Assembly (NCBI GenBank): GCA_049652745.1
Contig: JBASEY010000005.1
Location: 1-5,207, forward strand
DNA length: 5,207 nucleotides
Direction of reading: 5' to 3'
From: JBASEY01 sp049652745
GTDB lineage: Bacteria > CSSED10-310
Both the position numbers and the translations under genes were made by a program. The notes beneath the pieces are model-generated. The model searched no databases and was not told the origin of the DNA. It saw only the letters and a program-made list of their open reading frames with translations. Shown here in pieces: positions 1 to 5,207 of this stretch (positions are counted from its first letter, which is position 1; each line of letters opens with the position of its first letter).

Positions 1-99
1 CGGATCATGACGTATTTGGATGATCTTAACGCAGAACCCATCATATTCAGGTGGAAATACCAACCTGAAGATGTATCGATAACAGGTCAACACCATTGA
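1..99 (+). CDS. possible C-terminal tail of a convergent gene (partial, doubtful)
   Basis: Frame 1 on the + strand is open from the window edge for 32 codons and ends at TGA (97-99). The translation ends in ...VSITGQHH and contains TYLDDLNAEPIIF. The other two + frames close within the first 30 bases. If real, it is the end of a gene that converges on the synthetase gene, leaving about 126 bases between the two stops. I recognise no family, and an open run of this length can occur by chance. The composition (Asp, Glu, Ile, Trp, Tyr) is protein-like, but nothing else supports it. Confidence 0.25.
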   Translation, partial: RIMTYLDDLNAEPIIFRWKYQPEDVSITGQHH

Positions 100-152
100 T
101 ATATCATTTAGGAATCAAAACACTAGAGGGCAATAAATTTGAATTCTAATAC

Positions 153-173
153 TTGGAAATTGGATATTGGACA
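153..173. repeat. three tandem copies of the 7-mer TTGGANA
   Basis: Three perfectly phased 7-bp units read TTGGAAA, TTGGATA and TTGGACA, and a partial fourth unit (TTG, 174-176) follows. They lie in AT-rich intergenic DNA about 50 bases beyond the stop of the synthetase gene. Only the sixth base of the unit varies. No function is evident. Short degenerate arrays of this kind occur as dispersed intergenic repeats in some large environmental bacterial genomes, but whether this one is dispersed cannot be judged from one window. Confidence 0.6.
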
Positions 174-225
174 TTGATAGCTCCCGCTGCTTTTGCACAA
201 GCTAATGAAATGCTGATGTAGCTGA

Positions 226-2601
226 TTATTCCTTTTGCGCTGCTGAGTATCTTGAATACAGATATTTAGCAAACAATCGTATGGCCTGGTCAACTTCACG
301 GAAGACAACCAGCCCGGCTTTCTCCATCATTTGAACCATCGGATCATAAAGCTCTCCGGAGTCGATACAGAAAATCATCGGTTTTCGTGTTTCGTTGAAA
401 ATTCTGATCAGTCGATTCGGATAGGAATCCTCATTTTGGATATCTTCTTTTCCAAAAACACCGGCAGGCAGCGTCTGCTGAGCAGGCGTCAACGGAACGG
501 TCGCCGCCAAATATGCATCGACATTGGGGTCAGCCAGTTGTGCTAGGATCACTCCTTCATGCGCATCGTCATTGCCCATTGGCGTCAAGTCCATCGGATT
601 TCTGACATCGACAAGCGTATTCAGACGGGTTTTGACAAGCACATCGGCGATGGCGGCTTTGGTTTTGGGCGTATAATCGGCAATGGTCAACGGCCATTCA
701 CCTTCGATATTATCCGCCATTCCGACCGTTTCGTATCCGGCGTTCGATATTCCGGCAATACGGAATCCGGTGACCTCTTTGTCGGCCAAAGCCAGCGCCA
801 TGCGCGTGAGTTCGTTGAATTCTGTAAACGTATCACAAATTATGGCTCCAGCGTCTTCCATCAGGGCGGCGCATACAGGGTAATCCCCAGCGACCGATGC
901 GGTATGGCCGGATGTCGCCGTGCGGCCTGCCGCTGTTCGGCCGGCTTTATAAAAAATCACATCACGTTTTTGTTTTTTGAGTTTCTTGACGGCTCTGACC
1001 GCTTTCAATCCTCCCAAATCTCTGAATCCTTCGACATAAACCGCCAGAACTTTGACGTCGGGTTCATGGTCGGCAAAGTATTCGAGAAAATCACTGATCC
1101 CCAAATCCATCTGGTTGCCGGTGGATATACTATAGAGCGGTGCCATGTTGGATTGCCTGCTTATAGTCGTAATCATACGGGCTCCGGACTGTGACATAAA
1201 TGCAATCGGGTCCGGTTGTTTCTGGTAATTTTTCGGCAGTTTTTGTTCCGGCACGAACAGCGTGTCGTATAACGCAGGCCTCGAAATAATGCCAAGACAG
1301 TTACCGCCGACAAACAGCGGCCCACCGTCTTCCCGCAGCCGACTGTCGGCGATGGCTTTGTTCATACCGGCCACAATGGCTTCTGTCCCGGATTTTTCGC
1401 CCAAGCCGCCGGGGATGATGATCACGGATTGGACTTTACCGGATGCAGCGGCTTCTTTGATGATGTCCGGAGCCTGGTCGGCGCCGACGGCCAAAACCAG
1501 CACATCGACGATCTCCGGCAGATCTGCAAGCGATGCAAAACAGGGGATGCCGTCAATCTCTTCCATTTCCGGTCGAATGACATATAAATGATCGGCGTCA
1601 AATCCTTGAGCTTTGATATTCCTAAGAATGATTCGTCCCATATTCAGACTTTTAGCGCTGACACCGATCACCGCCATGCTTTTCGGGTGTAATAGGTTCG
1701 TTATTTTGTGCAGCGGTCTGACCGCCGGATCGGGTTGCCGTCGAGAGAATGCTGCGACGCCGTCGAGCGGGTCCGGAGCGCCTTTGGCAAAAACAAGAGG
1801 ATTGATTTCGAATTCTTCGAGTAAGAAGTCGCTTTTTCCACCAACACCAAAGTGTTTCGCCATAGCGAACAGAGCTTCAAACGTTTTCAACAAGGTGTCG
1901 TCACTGATGACCTTTTGGCCACCTCGAGTTTGCCCGGAAATTTTTCGGTAACAGATAGTCGATTTAAATTTTTGTAAAAACTGTTCCGGCGTCGATTCCA
2001 GGACAGAGGCGGTGACGGCGGCAAGACCTTTGCGCATGGATGACGCGACAAGTTCGGTATCGATACCGCCGATTCCGGCCATGATAATCGGTCCGAATTC
2101 ACGCGTGTTCCGAAGTCCGACGATCATTTCGTATCCAAACCCCTTTTTGTCGGCGTCGGTGAAATTCGTCAGCATCACACCTCGAGTGTCGGCTCGAACT
2201 GCATCTTCCAGCTCTTTTCCGGTCAGACCTTTAAACGCACCATCCAGAACCAGTGCTTTCGATTCCATCCACTTGACGAATCGGTTCGGAGTTTGAGCCA
2301 ACATATCGGCGATCGTTTTTCGAACGGCATCGATCTCTTTGGGTATGATGGCTACACCCCCGGCGTCGGTTTTATGGACGATCACCGGCGAAACGATTTT
2401 CAGGACGATTCGATCTCCCGGAAACCCGGCCAGCATATCGGCGGTGATATCTTCCGGTTTGGTCGCCAAAACAATTTTTCTCCCGTGCGGCATACCGGCC
2501 AGATGCATCAACTCATACGCTTCGAACTCTAAAAGCGAACTTCTACCCTCATTGAAGGCTTTAGATACAAGCCGCTCCAATGCTTTTTCATTTGTACTCA
2601 T
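226..2601 (-). CDS. acyl-CoA synthetase (ADP-forming), fused beta-alpha type
   Basis: This 791-residue cytoplasmic enzyme of the ADP-forming acetyl-CoA synthetase superfamily (acd/acdAB type) catalyses acyl-CoA + ADP + Pi <-> acid + CoA + ATP. Residues 1 to about 285 are an ATP-grasp (beta) domain. It contains SPVIVHKTDAGGV, whose His76 matches the second phosphohistidine of the family's relay, and the metal/ATP-site motif EFEINPL (263-269). Residues about 300-430 are a CoA-binding Rossmann domain (HPKSMAVIGVS). Residues about 430-775 form the succinyl-CoA-ligase-like part, with GGNCLGI (432-438), SQSGA (470-474), Glu524 in YVEGFRD, the phosphohistidine His566 in SGHTASVAG, and NPMDL (668-672). 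All key residues are present. The order ATP-grasp then CoA-binding is the reverse of the common fused form. The ATG at 2601 has a GAGGGG ribosome site (2608-2613) six bases upstream. As the last gene of the ior operon, its substrate is probably arylacetyl-CoA. Acetyl- or branched-chain acyl-CoA use is possible, because motifs do not fix specificity. Confidence 0.93.
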   Translation of the reverse strand: MSTNEKALERLVSKAFNEGRSSLLEFEAYELMHLAGMPHGRKIVLATKPEDITADMLAGFPGDRIVLKIVSPVIVHKTDAGGVAIIPKEIDAVRKTIADMLAQTPNRFVKWMESKALVLDGAFKGLTGKELEDAVRADTRGVMLTNFTDADKKGFGYEMIVGLRNTREFGPIIMAGIGGIDTELVASSMRKGLAAVTASVLESTPEQFLQKFKSTICYRKISGQTRGGQKVISDDTLLKTFEALFAMAKHFGVGGKSDFLLEEFEINPLVFAKGAPDPLDGVAAFSRRQPDPAVRPLHKITNLLHPKSMAVIGVSAKSLNMGRIILRNIKAQGFDADHLYVIRPEMEEIDGIPCFASLADLPEIVDVLVLAVGADQAPDIIKEAAASGKVQSVIIIPGGLGEKSGTEAIVAGMNKAIADSRLREDGGPLFVGGNCLGIISRPALYDTLFVPEQKLPKNYQKQPDPIAFMSQSGARMITTISRQSNMAPLYSISTGNQMDLGISDFLEYFADHEPDVKVLAVYVEGFRDLGGLKAVRAVKKLKKQKRDVIFYKAGRTAAGRTATSGHTASVAGDYPVCAALMEDAGAIICDTFTEFNELTRMALALADKEVTGFRIAGISNAGYETVGMADNIEGEWPLTIADYTPKTKAAIADVLVKTRLNTLVDVRNPMDLTPMGNDDAHEGVILAQLADPNVDAYLAATVPLTPAQQTLPAGVFGKEDIQNEDSYPNRLIRIFNETRKPMIFCIDSGELYDPMVQMMEKAGLVVFREVDQAIRLFAKYLYSRYSAAQKE

Positions 2602-2666
2602 AACATGCCCCTCACTCTATAGATGGTGAATGGTAGTGTGGTTCAATCAATTCTGTAATGGGTCCG

Positions 2667-3245
2667 TCAGTTAATTTGACCCAGTTTATATCCTTCTCGA
2701 ACGGCTTCCTTGTTCAGATTGACGATTTTTTCGCCTTTCGACCCGAACAATTCCTCCAGGCTCTTGTCAAATTCGTCGGGTTCAAACCCGATGGTTGGAG
2801 CGGCTGCGCCCAGCATAACGGTATTTGCGATACGAGGATTACCCAGTTCTTTTGCGATATTGGCAGCCGGAACAAGGATTTTTTTCGGCAGTGTTTCCAG
2901 CAGGCTGTTCAGCGATTCGAGCTCGGGATAATTCGGTATATTGATAAAGGGATCGGTTGCGGTGATAACGATTCCGGATTTAGATAGGAACGGGAGATAT
3001 CGGAAAAGTTCCAGCGGTTCGACGCTCAGGATCAAATCAGCCTGTCCCAGCGGTATCAGGTCGCTATAGACCACTTTATCGTTCAAGCGCAGGTGTGACT
3101 GCACTGCCCCGCCGCGTTGCGCCATGCCGTGCACTTCCGCCTGTTTGAAGCTCCACCCGCGTTCGAGCGCCGCGTTACAAATTAGGTAGGAAATGGATAA
3201 AATTCCCTGCCCACCGACTCCTGAAATAATGATATCGCGTTTCAT
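2667..3245 (-). CDS. iorB: indolepyruvate ferredoxin oxidoreductase, beta subunit
   Basis: This 192-residue subunit of the 2-oxoacid:ferredoxin oxidoreductase superfamily is the small partner of IorA in the cytoplasmic enzyme that converts arylpyruvate, CoA and ferredoxin to arylacetyl-CoA and CO2. The N-terminus carries the glycine-rich GVGGQGILS (9-17). The family signature EVHGMAQRGGAVQSHLR spans 37-53. Length is normal for IorB. The only cysteine is Cys23, so it carries no iron-sulfur cluster. The ATG at 3245 is chosen over an in-frame GTG at 3281 because it gives the family's standard MKRDIIISG start. It also has an AAAGGA ribosome site (3253-3258) seven bases upstream, lying in the last codons of iorA. 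One base separates the iorA stop from this ATG, so translation is probably coupled and gives equal amounts of both subunits. Confidence 0.95.
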   Translation of the reverse strand: MKRDIIISGVGGQGILSISYLICNAALERGWSFKQAEVHGMAQRGGAVQSHLRLNDKVVYSDLIPLGQADLILSVEPLELFRYLPFLSKSGIVITATDPFINIPNYPELESLNSLLETLPKKILVPAANIAKELGNPRIANTVMLGAAAPTIGFEPDEFDKSLEELFGSKGEKIVNLNKEAVREGYKLGQIN

Positions 3246-3246
3246 A

Positions 3247-4836
3247 TTATTTTCCTTTCCTTGGAGCTTGCACACATTCACGTTGTGGAATAATCACCGA
3301 AATACCGGTATGTTTCAGTTCTTTTTTGATGACCTCGACGTTGTCGGCGTGATGTTTCGGGAGCGGAATAATAGGGATGATATGTTCTTTCGGCACACCA
3401 AGCGTTTCGACGATTTTTTCCAGCGGTTCACCTGTCGCCATTGTTTCCTGCGCTCCGGTCATCGCCACGTAACTGTTGTCCATGATGAGCACCGTGATAT
3501 TGGCGTTGTATTTGGCAGCGCCGATCATCGGTGTCATGCCGGAGTGGATGAACGTGGAGTCGCCGATCACTGTGACGGCGGGATGGACGCCGGCGGCGGA
3601 TGCGCCGATGGCCATCGAGAGAGAAGCGCCCATATCGACGCAGGTATGGCCGCAGTTATAGGGGGGATAAACTCCCAACGTGTAACAGCCGATATCCGAG
3701 AAAACACGCGCGTCCGGATAGTCCTGGATAGCTTCTTTCAGGGCTTTGAACGTGTCGGCATGCGGACAGCCTTTGCACAGCGCAGGCGGTCTGGGCGGGA
3801 TCGCCGGTATTTCCATGGCGCCCGGCGCACTTTCCAACCCCAGCGCTTTCCGCACATGGTCAACGTTCATTTCGCCGGTGCGCGGCAGGGCTCCTGTCAA
3901 GCGACCGACAACCTTTTTGCCCGGAATGCCAAACATACCGGTCATCGCATTTTCCAGAAGCGGATACCCTTCTTCGATCACCAGGATCGTGTCTGAGTTA
4001 TCGACAATTTGGCGGATCAGATCGATCGGGAAGGGGTATTGAGAAATTTTCAATACATTGACTGGTTTTCCGTAGTCCTGCAGCGCTTCCCGCACATAGT
4101 TGATCGCGATGCCGGTGGCGATAATACCTAAAGAGGCGTCCGAATTCAGCTCGAGTTTATTGAATTGTGACGTGTTCGACAGCCGGATGAATTCGGTTTG
4201 TTTTTCGATCAATTCGATGTTTCGGGCACGGGCGTGAGGTGGGAGCAGGACCCATTTTTTGATGTTGGATTCGACTTTGAGGGGATTTTGTTTGGTAAAT
4301 TCTTTGCGCAGCGTGATGTTTGCGCGGCTGTGAGACAGGCGTGTCGTCATTCGCAGCATGACCGGCACGTCCATTTTTTCGGACAACTCGAAAATAAACG
4401 GCATCATGTCGTAGGCTTCTTGTTGGCTGGAGGGTTCGAAGCAGGGGATGCGAGCGAAATCCGCGAAGTAACGGCTATCCTGTTCGTTCTGGCTGGAGTG
4501 CATGGATGGATCGTCGCCGACACACAGCACCAAACCTCCGCCGACACCGGTCATGGACGAGTTCATGAACGGGTCCGCTGCGACGTTCAAACCGACGTGT
4601 TTCATCGTGACCATGACGCGTTTTCCGGCATAACTCATGCCCAGCGCTTCTTCATAACCCACTTTCTCGTTGGCGGACCAGATGGCGCGGACACCAAATT
4701 TTTCCGCCTGGCTCTGAACAAATTCAAAAATTTCTGTCGATGGCGTTCCGGGGTAACCGAAAACGCCGCTCAACCCCGCGTGTAGCGCTCCGAGACCGAC
4801 GGCCTCATTTCCCAGTAATGAAGTTTGAGTGGCCAT
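3247..4836 (-). CDS. iorA: indolepyruvate ferredoxin oxidoreductase, alpha subunit, lacking the C-terminal ferredoxin domain
   Basis: This 529-residue large catalytic subunit oxidatively decarboxylates arylpyruvates with thiamine diphosphate (ThDP) and CoA, passing electrons to ferredoxin. The N-terminal pyrimidine-binding domain (about 1-180) has GYPGTPSTEI (27-36) and the conserved Glu57 in ANEKVG. A transketolase-C-like domain follows (about 190-330). The ThDP-binding domain (about 350-520) has CKGCPH (354-359), DIGC (381-384) and the GDS...DN diphosphate/metal motif (425-427 and 453-454). Classical IorA is about 600-650 residues and ends in a domain with two [4Fe-4S] ferredoxin motifs. 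Here the protein stops at ECVQAPRKGK with no such motif. Cys354, Cys357, Cys384 and probably Cys521 could hold one ThDP-proximal cluster, by analogy with two-subunit oxoacid oxidoreductases. The ATG at 4836 is chosen over an upstream in-frame TTG (4923): it follows GAAAGG (4842-4847) by five bases, and the TTG would sit at the very start of the predicted transcript. First gene of iorA-iorB-synthetase. Confidence 0.93.
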   Translation of the reverse strand: MATQTSLLGNEAVGLGALHAGLSGVFGYPGTPSTEIFEFVQSQAEKFGVRAIWSANEKVGYEEALGMSYAGKRVMVTMKHVGLNVAADPFMNSSMTGVGGGLVLCVGDDPSMHSSQNEQDSRYFADFARIPCFEPSSQQEAYDMMPFIFELSEKMDVPVMLRMTTRLSHSRANITLRKEFTKQNPLKVESNIKKWVLLPPHARARNIELIEKQTEFIRLSNTSQFNKLELNSDASLGIIATGIAINYVREALQDYGKPVNVLKISQYPFPIDLIRQIVDNSDTILVIEEGYPLLENAMTGMFGIPGKKVVGRLTGALPRTGEMNVDHVRKALGLESAPGAMEIPAIPPRPPALCKGCPHADTFKALKEAIQDYPDARVFSDIGCYTLGVYPPYNCGHTCVDMGASLSMAIGASAAGVHPAVTVIGDSTFIHSGMTPMIGAAKYNANITVLIMDNSYVAMTGAQETMATGEPLEKIVETLGVPKEHIIPIIPLPKHHADNVEVIKKELKHTGISVIIPQRECVQAPRKGK

Positions 4837-4841
4837 ATCTA

Positions 4842-4862
4842 CCTTTCTTTCCGGTAACGGAA
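4842..4862 (-). promoter_or_regulatory. iorA ribosome binding site with a small adjoining hairpin
   Basis: The Shine-Dalgarno GAAAGG (4842-4847) lies five bases before the ATG at 4836 and decides the iorA start. Immediately upstream in the mRNA, TTCCG (4858-4862) and CGGAA (4849-4853) can pair around a four-base loop. A 5-bp stem is too weak to claim as a control element, but it ends one base from the ribosome site and could modulate access to it. Confidence 0.55.
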
Positions 4863-4937
4863 TGTTAGTGATTAAAGTTTCAAAGTTATTTTTGAGGAAA
4901 CCTTCCGACCGGGACGGCCGCAAGACTCAAAAAAATA

Positions 4938-4966
4938 ATAATAATGATTTTAATAAGGAGTTTCAA
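4938..4966 (-). promoter_or_regulatory. predicted sigma70-type promoter of the iorA-iorB-synthetase operon
   Basis: On the minus strand a -35 box TTGAAA (4961-4966) is followed after exactly 17 bases by a -10 box TATTAT (4938-4943). Each hexamer matches consensus at five of six positions. Transcription would start near 4931 and give a leader of about 95 bases. The AT-rich spacer and surroundings fit a promoter. The AGTTTCAA word over the -35 box recurs at 4876-4883, so a regulator could act here, though none is identified. Confidence 0.6.
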
Positions 4967-5012
4967 GGCCGGATTCTGGGCAGGTATTTAGTCTGTTCTT
5001 TTATTGTCTGAA

Positions 5013-5073
5013 CACGATTACAGGATTAAAGGATTACCAGGATTAGTCTTTTCTTTCTTGTAATCTAATCGTG
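5013..5073. repeat. imperfect palindrome with four GATTA direct repeats
   Basis: CACGATTA (5013-5020) and TAATCGTG (5066-5073) are perfect inverted repeats. The pairing extends inward as GATTA (5024-5028) with TAATC (5061-5065) past a three-base bulge, giving about 13 bp of stem. The left half is also a phased direct repeat, with GATTA at 5016, 5024, 5032 and 5041 (steps of 8, 8 and 9). The loop (5046-5058) is pyrimidine-rich. No T-run follows on either strand, so it is not an intrinsic terminator. It resembles REP- or MITE-like intergenic palindromes, which would need genome-wide copies to confirm. Confidence 0.6.
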
Positions 5074-5163
5074 CCCATCTTCCCTCTGTGTCAATATGAA
5101 TGAGACACCTAGCCTATGAAAGATTAGTGTAGTAAACTTTGAGGGCGAGATGGAGAGATTCAT

Positions 5164-5207
5164 ATGGATTCAGAAGGATCAGTAAAGGATAACAAGACGG
5201 AGAATGA
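5164..5207 (+). CDS. start of a divergent gene, cut by the window edge (unknown)
   Basis: An ATG at 5164 is preceded by a strong GGAGAG ribosome site (5152-5157) with a six-base spacer. It opens a frame that stays open for the remaining 44 bases, translating as MDSEGSVKDNKTEN. The hydrophilic, charged N-terminus shows no signal peptide or membrane segment. The family cannot be recognised from 14 residues. Divergent placement next to the ior operon would suit a regulator or transporter, but that is a guess. The nearby ATG at 5150 is a worse choice because its frame stops after 11 codons (TAA at 5183-5185). Confidence 0.45.
   Translation, partial: MDSEGSVKDNKTEN

Larger units (their letters stand above)
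4837..5163. other. divergent intergenic region between iorA and the right-edge gene
   Basis: These 327 bases separate the iorA start from the probable divergent start at 5164. They are more AT-rich than the flanking genes and contain no convincing ORF. Reading leftward from 5163, they hold a palindrome with GATTA direct repeats (5013-5073), the predicted iorA promoter (4938-4966) and a roughly 95-base leader. An AGTTTCAA word occurs twice (4876-4883 and 4959-4966), the second copy covering the promoter's -35 box. No clear -35/-10 pair was found for the rightward gene. Confidence 0.7.

Noticed and set aside
179..223. Three AGCT sites about 20 bases apart after the synthetase stop, with AGCTA/TAGCT pairing, as a terminator
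   Set aside because: Stems are 4-5 bp with long loops and no T-run follows in the direction of transcription. The spacing may be chance.
123..308. 61-codon minus-strand ORF overlapping the synthetase 3' end
   Set aside because: Most of its first half lies in another frame of the synthetase gene, the rest is repeat-derived AT-rich DNA, and I see no ribosome site or motif.
559..1194. 211-codon + strand ORF antisense to the synthetase gene
   Set aside because: It lies opposite a fully conserved coding region, has biased composition and has no domain. It is a shadow frame.
2660..2682. GGGTC/GACCC inverted repeat around the iorB stop codon, as a terminator
   Set aside because: It has five base pairs around a 13-base loop, with no U-run following on the minus strand, and it lies inside an operon with only 65 bases to the next gene.
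3246..3281. N-terminal extension of IorB from an in-frame GTG inside iorA
   Set aside because: The family begins at the MKRDIIISG-type start, which has its own AAAGGA site.
3193..3996. 267-codon + strand ORF antisense to iorA and the start of iorB
   Set aside because: The translation is His/Arg/Cys-rich with no recognisable motif, and it mirrors strongly conserved genes on the other strand. It is a shadow frame.
4837..4923. N-terminal extension of IorA from an upstream TTG (29 extra residues)
   Set aside because: It has no ribosome site, begins about eight bases after the predicted transcription start, and the extra residues do not resemble the family. The ATG at 4836 has a good site and gives the usual IorA N-terminus.
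5089..5094. Perfect minus-strand TTGACA as an alternative iorA -35 box
   Set aside because: At 17-18 base spacing the partner would be CGATTA or GATTAG, inside the palindrome, which are poor -10 boxes. The 4938-4966 pair is much better.

Overview
The window looks like chromosomal DNA of an anaerobic bacterium. Enzyme content and the strong Shine-Dalgarno sites suggest a Desulfobacterota-like or syntrophic lineage, but no rRNA or other marker is present, so the taxonomy is only an inference. Nearly all the coding capacity is one compact three-gene operon on the minus strand, flanked by more AT-rich, repeat-bearing intergenic DNA.

Layout in order of transcription (right to left): a divergent gene starts at the right edge (5164 onward, + strand, cut off by the window). 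Next is a 327-bp divergent intergenic region (4837-5163). It holds a GATTA-repeat palindrome (5013-5073), a good sigma70-type promoter (4938-4966) and a roughly 95-nt leader. Then come iorA (3247-4836), iorB (2667-3245, one base after the iorA stop) and a fused ADP-forming acyl-CoA synthetase (226-2601, 65 bases after iorB). The left 225 bases hold a 7-bp tandem repeat (153-173) and possibly the tail of a convergent + strand gene (1-99). No intrinsic terminator is evident after the synthetase gene.

How the genes work together: IorAB is a thiamine-diphosphate (ThDP)-dependent, ferredoxin-linked oxidoreductase of the indolepyruvate type. It converts arylpyruvates (from Trp, Phe and Tyr transamination) to arylacetyl-CoA plus reduced ferredoxin and CO2. 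The synthetase can convert the acyl-CoA plus ADP and phosphate to the free aryl acid, CoA and ATP. Together they form a module for energy-yielding aromatic amino acid fermentation. Run in reverse, the module would take up aryl acids for aromatic amino acid synthesis.

Two features depart from the textbook. IorA stops about where the C-terminal two-cluster ferredoxin domain should begin, leaving only four cysteines suited to one ThDP-proximal cluster. The synthetase has the order ATP-grasp (beta) then CoA-binding/ligase (alpha), the reverse of the common fused form. I see no mobile element, CRISPR array, tRNA or rRNA, and no evidence for a wholly new system. The reduced IorA is the most interesting feature.
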